Origin: Chersky-840 sp050011815
GTDB lineage: Bacteria > Actinomycetota > Acidimicrobiia > Acidimicrobiales > UBA8190
Length of the DNA: 64,000 nucleotides
Direction: 5' to 3'
Assembly: GCA_050011815.1 (NCBI GenBank)
Contig: JBEKIJ010000008.1
Location: 1 to 64,000 of the forward strand
Below are positions 7,244-15,419 of the stretch, piece by piece; the stretch's first letter is position 1; the number at the start of each line of letters is the position of its first letter. The position numbers and the translations under genes are program-made. Below the pieces are notes generated by a model. The model ran no database searches. It saw only the letters and a list, made by a program, of their open reading frames with translations, and was not told the DNA's origin.

Positions 7244-8035
7244 GTGCCCGAGTTGCCCGAGGTAGAGGCCTATCGCCGGTTGGCCGAGGGTGCCCTCGGT
7301 CGACCCGTTGAACGCGCCGTTGTCGGCGACCGCCGTTTCGTCCGCGGCGGCTCCTCGCCCCGGAGCCTTCTCGGCGCGCTGGCGGGCACGACCTTCACGC
7401 GGGCCCGGCGTCACGGCAAGTTGCTGGTGCTGGACATGGACGGGCCCGGTTCGGACCGCCACCTCGGATTGCGTTTCGGCATGACGGGGCGACTGTTGCT
7501 CGACGGGCGCGCCGGGGTGGAGCGGCTCGTCTACTCGAGCGAGCGCGACGAGTCGGCGTGGGACCGGTTCACCGTCCGCTTCGCCGACGGCGGCCGGCTG
7601 GTGGTGCGCGACCCCCGCCTGCTGGGCGGGGTGGAGCTCGACCCCGACGAGTCTGTGCTCGGGCCCGACGCCCTCACCGTCACCGCCGCCCAGCTCCGGC
7701 GGGCCCTCGAGCACAGCGAAGTGGCGGTCAAGGCGCGCCTCATGGACCAGCACCGCCTGGCCGGGGTGGGCAATCTCATCGCCGACGAGGTCCTGTGGCG
7801 AGCCTCTCTCGCTCCTCACCGACGTTCCCGCTCACTGACGCCGACTGAACACCGTCGACTCCATCGTCATCTCCGCCACACCCTGGACGTGATGATGGAG
7901 CGGGGCGGTTCGCATCTCGGCGACCTCATGCCCGAGCGGGTCCTCGGGGGCCGCTGCCCCCGAGACGGGACCGAGCTCGAGCGATCGACGGTGGGGGGCC
8001 GGACCAGCTGGTGGTGCCCGGCCCACCAACACTGA
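7244..8035 (+). CDS. Fpg/Nei family DNA glycosylase
   Basis: A 263-residue bifunctional DNA glycosylase/AP lyase. It starts with the family signature PELPEVE (the N-terminal Pro is the catalytic nucleophile after Met removal), followed by RRHGKLL with the beta-hairpin Lys near residue 59. The helix-two-turn-helix segment is MDQHRLAGVGNLIADEVLWRA. The C-terminal zinc finger is altered: where Fpg/Nei proteins have four Cys, this one reads Cys238, Asp241, Cys258, His261. It acts on oxidised bases (8-oxoG or pyrimidine lesions); I cannot separate Fpg from Nei by eye. The GTG start at 7244 is fixed by the requirement for Pro at position 2 and by the TAGCGT element upstream. Confidence 0.9.
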   Translation: MPELPEVEAYRRLAEGALGRPVERAVVGDRRFVRGGSSPRSLLGALAGTTFTRARRHGKLLVLDMDGPGSDRHLGLRFGMTGRLLLDGRAGVERLVYSSERDESAWDRFTVRFADGGRLVVRDPRLLGGVELDPDESVLGPDALTVTAAQLRRALEHSEVAVKARLMDQHRLAGVGNLIADEVLWRASLAPHRRSRSLTPTEHRRLHRHLRHTLDVMMERGGSHLGDLMPERVLGGRCPRDGTELERSTVGGRTSWWCPAHQH

Positions 8036-8044
8036 CCGCCGAGC

Positions 8045-8542
8045 TCAGTCGCCCAGCTCGGCCAGGACCTTCTCCGCGTGCCCGTCGGCCCGCACGTGGT
8101 ACCAGGCGCGCTGCACCTTGCCGTCGGCGCCGACGAGGAACGTCGACCGGATCACGCCCACCGACTTCTTGCCGTACAGGGTCTTCTCGCCCCAGGCGCC
8201 GTAGCGCTCCATCACGGCGTGGCCGCTGTCGCTGAGCAGCGGGAACCGCAGTCCGTACTTCTTCCGGAAGGCGACGTGCTTCTCGGCACCGTCGGGCGAG
8301 ATGCCGACCACGGCCACCCCCGCCCGGGAGAACGCCCGCAGGTTGTCGTTGAACTGGCAGGCCTCTTTGGTGCACCCCGGGGTGTCATCGGCGGGGTAGA
8401 AGTACACCACGACCGGCTTCCCCGCGAAGTCACGGAGCGACACCTTGGTGCCGTCCTGGTCGGGCAGCGTGAACGCCGGAGCCTTGTCGCCGGGTCCCAG
8501 CCGGGTCGGGTCCTCGTTCTTCTCACCTTTGTTTCCAGCCAC
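8045..8542 (-). CDS. bcp: Thioredoxin-dependent peroxiredoxin (BCP type)
   Basis: A 165-residue peroxiredoxin of the BCP/PrxQ class. The active-site stretch YFYPADDTPGCTKEACQF holds the peroxidatic Cys (TPGCT) and the candidate resolving Cys five residues later. GISPDGAEKHVAFRKKYGLRFPLLSD and the Arg in RSTFLV complete the family pattern. It reduces hydrogen peroxide and alkyl hydroperoxides using thioredoxin. The start is GTG at 8542, supported by a GAGGAG site six bases upstream. Its 3' end is 9 bp from the convergent Fpg/Nei gene; upstream it is divergent from the thiC riboswitch. Confidence 0.92.
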   Translation of the reverse strand: MAGNKGEKNEDPTRLGPGDKAPAFTLPDQDGTKVSLRDFAGKPVVVYFYPADDTPGCTKEACQFNDNLRAFSRAGVAVVGISPDGAEKHVAFRKKYGLRFPLLSDSGHAVMERYGAWGEKTLYGKKSVGVIRSTFLVGADGKVQRAWYHVRADGHAEKVLAELGD

Positions 8543-8639
8543 GGCGCGCTCCTCTGTGTGGTCGGGCCGCCCCACCATGGCACACCTTCGCCCCCCGGGG
8601 GACACCCGGGCGGCCCCCGTCGCGGCCGGCTGCGGTCTG

Positions 8640-8742
8640 CGCGAGACTCGGCGCGCGGGAGCTCGGAGGTACCGGGCTGAGAGGGCGCCTCGCCGGCGCC
8701 GACCGTCGACCTGATCCGGGTAATGCCGGCGGAGGGAGGACC
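8640..8742 (+). promoter_or_regulatory. TPP riboswitch (THI element)
   Basis: The conserved thi-box features are present in order: GGAGGTACC, the CTGAGA hexamer at 8677-8682, and the 3' core CCTGATCCGGGTAATGCCGG (8710-8729) followed by a purine-rich GGAGGGAGGA. The last segment serves both as the closing P1 strand and as the ribosome binding site of thiC, three or more bases before the ATG. Thiamine diphosphate binding would therefore sequester the ribosome site, which argues for translational control. Confidence 0.95.
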
Positions 8743-8745
8743 GAC

Positions 8746-10581
8746 ATGCGTATCACCGACACTTCACCGGTGCGAGGTGCGGACCCGGCCGAGGGCCGGA
8801 GTCCCGTCGAGGCGGAGAGCCCCGTCGAGACACAGAGCCCCGCCGACCCCGAGACGTTCAACCGCCGCAAGGTGTACGTCGAGAGCGCGACGGCCGGCGT
8901 GCGCGTCCCCTTCGTCGAGGTCTCGCTGTCGCCCACTCCCGGGCGCGAGACGGTGCGCAACGCCCCGGTCCACCTCTACGACACCTCGGGCCCCGGCTCC
9001 GATCCCCTTCGCGGCCTGGCGCCGCTGCGCCTGCCCTGGATCTCGGGGCGGGGGGACGTCGTCGAGTACGAGGGCCGGGCCCCGAACCTGCGCGACGACG
9101 GGCGGGGCGCCGTGCGCCGGGCCGGAGCACCCGAGGCCTTCCCCGGGCCGCGCCGTCGTCCCCTCGTCGCCGGCGGGGCGGGTCCTGTCACCCAACTCCA
9201 CTACGCCCGCCGGGGGGAGATCACCACCGAGATGGAGTTCGTGGCCCTGCGCGAGCAGATGGACGCCGCGGTGGTGCGCGACGAGGTGGCCGCGGGCCGG
9301 GCCATCATCCCCGCCAACGTCAACCATCCCGAGTCCGAGCCCATGGCCATCGGACGGGCTTTCCTCGTCAAGGTGAACGCCAACATCGGGAACTCGGCGG
9401 TCTCCTCCTCGGTGGCCGAAGAGGTCGAGAAGCTGACCTGGGCCACCCACTGGGGTGCCGACACCGTCATGGACCTCTCCACGGGCCCCGACATCCACAC
9501 CACCCGGGAGTGGATCGTGCGCAACTCACCGGTCCCGATCGGCACCGTGCCCATCTACCAGGCGCTCGAAAAGGTCGACGGCCGCCCCGAGGAGCTCACC
9601 TGGGAGCTCTACCGGGACACCATCATCGAGCAGGCCGAGCAGGGAGTCGACTACTTCACCGTCCACGCCGGCGTCCTGCTGCGCTATGTCCCGCTCACCG
9701 CCCGGCGCGTGACGGGGATCGTGAGCCGCGGTGGCTCGATCATGGCGGCCTGGTGCCTGGCGCATCACGAGGAGAACTTCCTCTACACCCGCTTCGAGGA
9801 GCTCTGCGAGATCCTGGCCTCCTACGACGTGGCCTTCTCGCTGGGCGACGGGTTGCGGCCCGGCTCGGTCGCCGATGCCAACGACGAGGCCCAGTTCGCC
9901 GAGCTCCGCACCTTGGGTGAGCTCACCCAGGTGGCGTGGCGCCACGACGTCCAGGTGATGATCGAGGGGCCCGGGCACGTCCCCCTGCACCGCATCGCCG
10001 AGAACGTCACCTTGCAGCAGGAGGTGTGTCACGACGCGCCCTTCTACACACTGGGACCCCTCACCACCGACGTGGCTCCGGGCTACGACCACATCACCTC
10101 GGCGATCGGCGCCGCGGTCATCGGCATGCACGGCACCGCCATGCTCTGTTACGTCACCCCCAAGGAACACCTCGGGCTCCCCGGTCGCGAGGACGTGAAG
10201 GCGGGGATGATCGCCTACAAGATCGCCGCCCACGCCGCCGACCTGGCCAAGGGGCACCCCGGCGCCCAGGCGTGGGACGACGCCTTGTCGACGGCGCGTT
10301 TCGAGTTCCGCTGGGAGGACCAGTTCAACCTGGCGCTCGACCCCGGCACCGCCCGCCGGTACCACGACGCCACCCTTCCCGCCGCGCCGGCCAAGACCGC
10401 CCACTTCTGTTCGATGTGCGGGCCCAAGTTCTGTTCCATGCGCATCAGCCATGACGTGCGGGCGCTCGCCGACGCGCAGGGCGTGTCCCCCGAGGAGGCG
10501 CTCGAGCTCGGCATGCAGGCCAAAGCGGTCGAATTCCGCTCGTCGGGGGCGGAGGTCTATCGCGCCCCCGCCGACGCCTGA
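8746..10581 (+). CDS. thiC: Phosphomethylpyrimidine synthase ThiC
   Basis: A 611-residue radical-SAM enzyme that converts 5-aminoimidazole ribotide to HMP phosphate in thiamine synthesis. The early VYVES...VPFVEV stretch and the central NVNHPESEPMAIGR and GADTVMDLSTG stretches are typical. The C-terminal cluster motif CSMCGPKFC (Cys555, Cys558, Cys563) is the noncanonical CX2CX4C site that holds the [4Fe-4S] cluster. The length matches the long bacterial ThiC form with its N-terminal domain. Expression is controlled by the TPP riboswitch directly upstream. No other thi gene is in the window. Confidence 0.98.
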   Translation: MRITDTSPVRGADPAEGRSPVEAESPVETQSPADPETFNRRKVYVESATAGVRVPFVEVSLSPTPGRETVRNAPVHLYDTSGPGSDPLRGLAPLRLPWISGRGDVVEYEGRAPNLRDDGRGAVRRAGAPEAFPGPRRRPLVAGGAGPVTQLHYARRGEITTEMEFVALREQMDAAVVRDEVAAGRAIIPANVNHPESEPMAIGRAFLVKVNANIGNSAVSSSVAEEVEKLTWATHWGADTVMDLSTGPDIHTTREWIVRNSPVPIGTVPIYQALEKVDGRPEELTWELYRDTIIEQAEQGVDYFTVHAGVLLRYVPLTARRVTGIVSRGGSIMAAWCLAHHEENFLYTRFEELCEILASYDVAFSLGDGLRPGSVADANDEAQFAELRTLGELTQVAWRHDVQVMIEGPGHVPLHRIAENVTLQQEVCHDAPFYTLGPLTTDVAPGYDHITSAIGAAVIGMHGTAMLCYVTPKEHLGLPGREDVKAGMIAYKIAAHAADLAKGHPGAQAWDDALSTARFEFRWEDQFNLALDPGTARRYHDATLPAAPAKTAHFCSMCGPKFCSMRISHDVRALADAQGVSPEEALELGMQAKAVEFRSSGAEVYRAPADA

Positions 10582-10786
10582 CCAGGCGAGGCACCGGAAA
10601 CGTCCTGTTCGGGGCCCTGACGGCTACACTGAAGACGTATGCCGCGGCGATGTGCCGCGCGCACCGGGGTCTTCCTCACCGGTTCTTCGATGGTCGCCAT
10701 AGCAGCGGCCGGGGCGGAGTCATCGAGGCGGGCCCGCCCCGCGGCCGATGGGCGGCCGTCAGCGAAGACAAGCGAGCGACACACCG

Positions 10787-12025
10787 ATGGCAATGACCTC
10801 CAGGGGCCCGGCGGAGCTGGACAGCTCCGATTCCGAGCTCGACGCGCCTGAACCGATTCCGACTGCGACCTTCGAACAGCTGGGGGTGGCTCCCGAATTG
10901 GTGGCCGTCCTGCACTCCCAGGGCATCACGGCACCGTTCCCGGTCCAGGCACTCACCATCCCCGACGGGATCGCCGGACGCGACGTCTGCGGCAAGGCGA
11001 AGACCGGTTCGGGCAAGACCCTGGCCTTCGGCCTGCCGCTGCTCATGCGGGCCGGCACCGGGACCCCCGACACCCCCCGCGCCCTGGTGCTCGTCCCCAC
11101 GCGTGAGCTCGCCGTCCAGGTGGCCGACGTCCTCGAGCCTCTCGGGAAGGCCACGGGGCGGCGCGTCGTCGTCGTCTACGGCGGGGCCGACATCGAGCGC
11201 CAGATCAAGAAGCTCCACAAAGGTGTCGACGTGGTCATCGCCACGCCGGGACGGTTGATCGACCTGACCGAACGACGGGCCGTGTCGCTGGCCCGAATCG
11301 AGGTCGTCGTGCTCGACGAGGCCGACCGCATGGCCGATATGGGCTTCTTGCCCCAGGTCGAATGGGTCCTGCGCCGGATCGAGGGGCGGCACCAGACCAT
11401 GTTGTTCTCGGCCACCCTCGACGGCGACGTGGACCGGGTGGTCAAGCGCCATCTCCACGACCCTGTCCGCCACGAGGTGGCGTCGGTCATGACGACGGTG
11501 GAGTCGATGGAGCACCGCTTCCTCCAGGTCCACCAGATGGACAAGGTGAAGGTCGTGGCTTCGATCTGCCGTGGTGCCACCAAGGCACTGGTCTTCGTGC
11601 GCACCAAGCGGGGAGCGGACCGCCTCGTCGAGCAACTGGGCCGGGAGCGGGTGCGGGCCGCGGCGATCCACGGCGACCTCCGCCAGTCCAGCCGCGAGAA
11701 GGCGCTCGAGGACTTCACCGCCGGTCGTCTCCACGTGCTCGTGGCCACCGACGTGGCGGCGCGGGGCCTCGACATCGACGACGTCGACGTGGTCGTGCAC
11801 TACGACCCGCCCGAGGACCACAAGGCCTACCTGCACCGCTCGGGCCGCACGGCGCGCGCCGGGGGCTCGGGGGTCGTCGCCACCCTCGTGTTGTGGAACG
11901 AGATCCTCGACGTCGAGCGGATCCAGAAGCGCCTCAGCCTGCGGGCCCCGATCGTCGAGATCTTCTCCAACGACCCCCGTCTCGCCGACCTGGCCGCCTG
12001 GAAGCCTGACAAGGGCGCCGCCTGA
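10787..12025 (+). CDS. DEAD-box RNA helicase
   Basis: About 412 residues with the full set of DEAD-box motifs: the Q-motif region FEQLGVAPELVAVLHSQGI, motif I AKTGSGKT, Ia PTRELAVQV, Ib TPGRLID, motif II as DEAD (VLDEADRMADMGF), motif III SAT, IV VFVRTKRGAD, V ATDVAARGLDI and VI HRSGRTARAG. There is no long basic C-terminal tail, so it resembles the minimal RhlE-like class. Such helicases unwind short RNA duplexes in ribosome assembly and mRNA decay. The ATG at 10787 is preferred; a longer frame from 10748 is also open. About 200 bp of leader separate it from thiC and contain no gene that I can support. Confidence 0.95.
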   Translation: MAMTSRGPAELDSSDSELDAPEPIPTATFEQLGVAPELVAVLHSQGITAPFPVQALTIPDGIAGRDVCGKAKTGSGKTLAFGLPLLMRAGTGTPDTPRALVLVPTRELAVQVADVLEPLGKATGRRVVVVYGGADIERQIKKLHKGVDVVIATPGRLIDLTERRAVSLARIEVVVLDEADRMADMGFLPQVEWVLRRIEGRHQTMLFSATLDGDVDRVVKRHLHDPVRHEVASVMTTVESMEHRFLQVHQMDKVKVVASICRGATKALVFVRTKRGADRLVEQLGRERVRAAAIHGDLRQSSREKALEDFTAGRLHVLVATDVAARGLDIDDVDVVVHYDPPEDHKAYLHRSGRTARAGGSGVVATLVLWNEILDVERIQKRLSLRAPIVEIFSNDPRLADLAAWKPDKGAA

Positions 12026-12070
12026 GCCCGTCCCCTCCGGGGACCATGCCGACCGAGGGGCACCGCCGTC

Positions 12071-13318
12071 GTGTGTGACACCCTCTGCATCCTCGGGGAC
12101 ACCGGCACCTTGTTCGCCAAGAACTCGGACCGCCCCGTCACCGAACCCCAAGTCGTGGAGCTCCACCCCCGCCGGGGGGCCGCGGGCCCGCTCCAGACGC
12201 AATACCTGGAGATCCCCGATCGTGGTGCCGGCGCCACGTTGCTGTCCCGCCCCACCTGGCTGTGGGGCGCGGAGCACGGTGTCAACGAGCACGGCGTGGC
12301 CATCGGCAACGAGTTGATCAACACCGTCGACGATCCCCGCCTCGCCCCCCCGGCGCTGCTCGGCATGGACCTGGTGCGTCTGGGCCTCGAGCGTGCCGCC
12401 AGCGCGGAGGAAGCCCTCGACGTCATGACCGACCTCCTCCACCGCCACGGCCAGGGCGGTGTCGGCGACGCCGTGAACGGTGTCTCGTACTGGTCCTCCT
12501 TCCTGATCGCCGACACCACCTCGGCCTGGGTGCTCGAGACCTCGGGACGGTCGTGGGCGGCCCGTCCGGTCGACCGCGGCGACGCCATCTCCAATCGCCT
12601 CACCCTGCGACGCGACTGGACGCGGGCGTCCCCGGGCGTCGTCCCCGGGACGGATCTCGACGATTGGCGCGACCCGGCGACACCGACCGGGTTCGCCGAC
12701 GGGCGACTCGCCGCCAGTCGTGGGTTCGTGGACCGGGTCCTGGCGGCACCGGCGTCGGGTGGTCGGTCCGCCCTGGCGCGCGCCGCGGTGGCGCACCTGC
12801 GCGACCACGGCTCGGGCCCCTGGGGGGCGCCCGGGGGCAACGGGCCCGTCGTCGGCGCCCCTGCGACGGTGGAGGCGGACGGCACCGGGGTGACGGTGTG
12901 CATGCACATCCGCGACTTCGAGGCCACGACGGCGTCGATGGTGGCCGACCTGCCTGTCGAGGGATCGGGTTCCCGGCGCGCCTGGGTGGCGCTCGGCAAC
13001 CCCTGCGCGTCGGTGTTCGTCCCCGTGGCCCCACCGTCGCCGGCCCTGCCCGCCGCGTCGGTCCCCGGGTTCCTCGCCCGAGAGGCATCGGCTCGCCGGT
13101 TCGCGGCACTGTCGCGCGCCGCCGAAGCCGACGTGTCGTCGCTGCAGGCCGTCCGCGCCGTGTTGGCGCCGGTCGAAGATGCCCTCTGGGACGAAGCCGA
13201 CACCCTCGACGCCGACCCCGCCCGCTGGCGGGCCTTCGCGTCGGGTGCCGAGCACCGTGTCCTCGGCGCGCTCGACACCCTGGCCCGTGCGGGCATCGGG
13301 CTGACGGCTGACGGCTGA
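12071..13318 (+). CDS. Secernin-like / C69-type Ntn-hydrolase
   Basis: A 415-residue protein starting M-C-D-T-L-C. The second residue, Cys2, is the expected N-terminal nucleophile exposed after Met removal, as in secernins and C69 dipeptidases. The FAKNSDRPVTEPQVVE stretch is the characteristic second motif of this family, followed by WLWGAEHGVNEHGVAIGNE. Middle and C-terminal parts are less conserved. It probably hydrolyses a peptide or amide bond; the substrate is unknown. The start is GTG at 12071. No signal peptide is seen. Three copies of a 7-bp unit (GCTGACG) cover the stop codon at the 3' end. Confidence 0.85.
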   Translation: MCDTLCILGDTGTLFAKNSDRPVTEPQVVELHPRRGAAGPLQTQYLEIPDRGAGATLLSRPTWLWGAEHGVNEHGVAIGNELINTVDDPRLAPPALLGMDLVRLGLERAASAEEALDVMTDLLHRHGQGGVGDAVNGVSYWSSFLIADTTSAWVLETSGRSWAARPVDRGDAISNRLTLRRDWTRASPGVVPGTDLDDWRDPATPTGFADGRLAASRGFVDRVLAAPASGGRSALARAAVAHLRDHGSGPWGAPGGNGPVVGAPATVEADGTGVTVCMHIRDFEATTASMVADLPVEGSGSRRAWVALGNPCASVFVPVAPPSPALPAASVPGFLAREASARRFAALSRAAEADVSSLQAVRAVLAPVEDALWDEADTLDADPARWRAFASGAEHRVLGALDTLARAGIGLTADG

Positions 13319-13373
13319 CGGCGCACCGGACCGGGCCGGTCCTACGCCACGTCGGGTGGCGCGAACCCCCCGA

Positions 13374-13379
13374 TAGGAT
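13374..13379 (+). promoter_or_regulatory. -10 element TAGGAT for the PIG-L gene
   Basis: TAGGAT ends 7 bp before the GTG at 13387 and no Shine-Dalgarno site is present, which predicts a leaderless mRNA. Confidence 0.5.
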
Positions 13380-13386
13380 CGCCGCC

Positions 13387-14139
13387 GTGGCGAGCGAAGG
13401 TCCGGACCCGACTCCGATCGCTCTCGACGAGCCCACCGGCGTCGAGAGGATCCTGGTGGTGTGCGCCCATCCCGACGACGTCGACTTCGGCGTGGCGGGC
13501 TCGGTGGCGGTGTGGGTCAAGGCCGGCATCGAGGTGTCGTACTGCATCGTCACCGACGGCGACGCGGGCGGATCGGACCGTTCGATCTCTCGTGCCGACA
13601 TGGCCGTGCTCCGGCGAGAGGAACAGCGTGCCGCCGCGGCCGAGGTGGGAGTCAGCGACGTCGTGTTCCTCGGCTATCCCGACGGGCGGCTCACTCCCTC
13701 CATCGAGCTGCGACGCGACATCAGCAGGCAGATCCGCCTCGTGCGTCCCGATCGCCTGGTGTGCCAGTCCCCCGAGCGGATGTGGGACCGCATCGGCGCC
13801 AGTCATCCCGACCACCTCGCCGCGGGGGAGGCGTCGGTGTGTGCGGTCTATCCCGATGCCCGCAACCCCTTCGCCCACCCCGAGCTGCTCGACGAGGGCC
13901 TCGAGCCCTACAGCGTGCCCGAGATCTGGATGATGGCGGCGCGTCACGCCAGTCGGGCCGTCGACATCACCGACACCTTCGACCGCAAGATCGCCGCCCT
14001 GCGTCGACACCGCAGCCAGGTGGGCGAGGGCGAGTGGCTGGCCGAGCGCATCCGGAGCTGGCTCGAACCCGCCGCCGCCGCGGCCGGCCTGCCCGTCGGG
14101 CATCTGGCCGAGTTGTTCCAGGTCGTCGCGACCCCCTGA
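13387..14139 (+). CDS. PIG-L (LmbE-like) zinc deacetylase
   Basis: A 250-residue deacetylase with the family zinc-site motif AHPDD at residues 27-31 and a later SHPDHLAAG segment that supplies the third metal-binding His. The family removes acetyl groups from N-acetylglucosamine-type substrates (MshB, Mca and related enzymes). Whether this is the mycothiol enzyme cannot be told; the SDRSISRADMAVLRREEQRAAAAEVGV region resembles the general actinobacterial LmbE group rather than MshB specifically. GTG at 13387 is likely leaderless. The next gene starts 6 bp after its stop codon. Confidence 0.88.
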   Translation: MASEGPDPTPIALDEPTGVERILVVCAHPDDVDFGVAGSVAVWVKAGIEVSYCIVTDGDAGGSDRSISRADMAVLRREEQRAAAAEVGVSDVVFLGYPDGRLTPSIELRRDISRQIRLVRPDRLVCQSPERMWDRIGASHPDHLAAGEASVCAVYPDARNPFAHPELLDEGLEPYSVPEIWMMAARHASRAVDITDTFDRKIAALRRHRSQVGEGEWLAERIRSWLEPAAAAAGLPVGHLAELFQVVATP

Positions 14140-14145
14140 CCTCCG

Positions 14146-14850
14146 GTGTCGTCGGAGCCTGAGGCGTCGTCGCGCCCGGCGCACGTGTGGGCCGTGGCCC
14201 AGCATGCGCCGCACGAGGGCCCGGGTCTCCTCGCCGAGGTCCTCGACGCCGCCGGCCTCGACATGCATGTGGTGCGCCTCGATCGGGGCGACGCGCTTCC
14301 CGATCCTGCTCACCTCGCCGCCTTGATCGTCATGGGAGGGGCCATGGGGGTGCACGACACCGCCGAGTTCCCGTGGCTGGCGGCCGAGCGCGCCTGGATC
14401 GCCGAGGCGGTCCGCTGCGGTCTCCCCGTTCTCGGCGTGTGCCTCGGCGCCCAGCAGGTGGCGGCGGCTCTCGGCGCCTCGGTCACGACGGGCCCGTCGC
14501 CCGAGATCGGCGTGGGCGAGGTCACCCTCACCGACGATGGGCGCGCCGACCCCGTCCTCGGCCCCGAGGGCGACGCGGTGACGGTCATCCATTGGCACGG
14601 TGACACCTTCGAGATCCCCGACGGGGCGGTGCGCCTCGCCACCGGTGACCGCTACCCGAACCAGGCGTTCCGCTACGGGCACTCGGTCTACGGGCTCCAG
14701 TTCCATGTCGAGGTCGACGACGCCATGGCCGCGGCCTGGGCGCCTGAGCTCCCGCCGGGCGTCAGCCTCGACGTCGGGGAACGACGCCCGGTCGAGGCGG
14801 TGGGACGTCGTGTGCTCCGACGGTTCGTCGAGGTGGCGCAGCGCCGTTGA
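14146..14850 (+). CDS. Type 1 glutamine amidotransferase
   Basis: A 234-residue class I amidotransferase domain. The oxyanion/nucleophile segment is LGVCLGAQQVA (nucleophile Cys in G-V-C-L-G) and the His-x-Glu pair is in YGLQFHVEVD. VMGGAMGVHD near residue 64 is the expected beta-strand turn. Stand-alone proteins of this type (GMP-synthase-glutaminase-like) hydrolyse glutamine or act as gamma-glutamyl hydrolases on amines or peptides. There is no synthetase partner beside it. The start is GTG at 14146, 6 bp after the PIG-L stop; the two are probably one operon. It is convergent with the HxlR gene. Confidence 0.88.
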   Translation: MSSEPEASSRPAHVWAVAQHAPHEGPGLLAEVLDAAGLDMHVVRLDRGDALPDPAHLAALIVMGGAMGVHDTAEFPWLAAERAWIAEAVRCGLPVLGVCLGAQQVAAALGASVTTGPSPEIGVGEVTLTDDGRADPVLGPEGDAVTVIHWHGDTFEIPDGAVRLATGDRYPNQAFRYGHSVYGLQFHVEVDDAMAAAWAPELPPGVSLDVGERRPVEAVGRRVLRRFVEVAQRR

Positions 14851-14869
14851 CCGCCCGGGCGCGGCGCTC

Positions 14870-15328
14870 TCACACCCAACGAAGGTCGTCGTCGGCCTGC
14901 TCGGTCACCCGGGCGCAGGTCGGGCAGTACCAGCGGGCTTCGAGCGGCGTGCCGCACGAGCGGTGGTGGGGGCCCTCCACCTCGCCACCGGCTTCACGCG
15001 CCCCCCAGCGACCCAGCAACCGCAAGGCCCCGGCGAGGTCGCGGCCGGCCTCGGTGACGCGGTACTCCACCCGGGGTGGCCGGTCCGAATAGCGGGCGGC
15101 TGTCACCAGCCCCTGGTCCTCGAGCCGGCGCAGTCGGGCGGTCAGGACGTTGGGGGCCACCTTGGGGATGGCCTCTTGGAGCTCGGAGAACCGCCGGGGC
15201 CCGTCGAGCAGGGCGTCGACCACCAGGAGGGTCCAGCGGTCCCCCACGGCGGCCATGGCGGCGTCGAGTCCCGAGGTCACGTCGCCGATCCTCGCATGCC
15301 CCGTCGGGCCGGTCCCGGTCCCTGTCAT
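14870..15328 (-). CDS. HxlR-family winged-helix transcriptional regulator
   Basis: A 152-residue regulator. The HxlR core is clear: GLDAAMAAVGDRWTLLVVDALLDGPRRFSELQEAI, then VLTARLRRLEDQGLV and the wing PRVEYRVTEAGRDL. The C-terminal extension carries Cys residues in SCGTPLEARWYCPTC, an arrangement that may bind metal or sense redox state. The start is ATG at 15328, six bases after a minus-strand TACCAT -10 element, so the mRNA is likely leaderless. A perfect 7-1-7 inverted repeat at 15342-15356 lies just upstream, between this gene and the divergent protease genes, and is the probable operator for both. Confidence 0.9.
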   Translation of the reverse strand: MTGTGTGPTGHARIGDVTSGLDAAMAAVGDRWTLLVVDALLDGPRRFSELQEAIPKVAPNVLTARLRRLEDQGLVTAARYSDRPPRVEYRVTEAGRDLAGALRLLGRWGAREAGGEVEGPHHRSCGTPLEARWYCPTCARVTEQADDDLRWV

Positions 15329-15334
15329 CCCCGC

Positions 15335-15340
15335 ATGGTA
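15335..15340 (-). promoter_or_regulatory. -10 element TACCAT for the HxlR gene
   Basis: Minus-strand TACCAT lies six bases before the ATG at 15328. On the plus strand the same TpA opens TAGCTT (15339-15344), a candidate -10 for the protease genes, so this is a third possible shared-core divergent promoter. Confidence 0.5.
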
Positions 15341-15341
15341 G

Positions 15342-15356
15342 CTTGCAAGTTGCAAG
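15342..15356. promoter_or_regulatory. Perfect inverted repeat, probable HxlR operator
   Basis: CTTGCAA-G-TTGCAAG is a perfect 7-bp inverted repeat around a single G. It overlaps the candidate plus-strand -10 and lies in the region directly upstream of the HxlR -10, as expected for a repressor acting on both promoters. Confidence 0.65.
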
Positions 15357-15419
15357 TGACTAGTGTTGTGGGTCCGGCACGGAGAAGTGCTGGTCAACGA
15401 GGACTTCGGAGGTAGGGCG

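Noticed and set aside
10676..13255. 859-codon minus-strand frame opposite the helicase and secernin-like genes
   Set aside because: It spans two unrelated real genes on the other strand and has shadow-frame composition.
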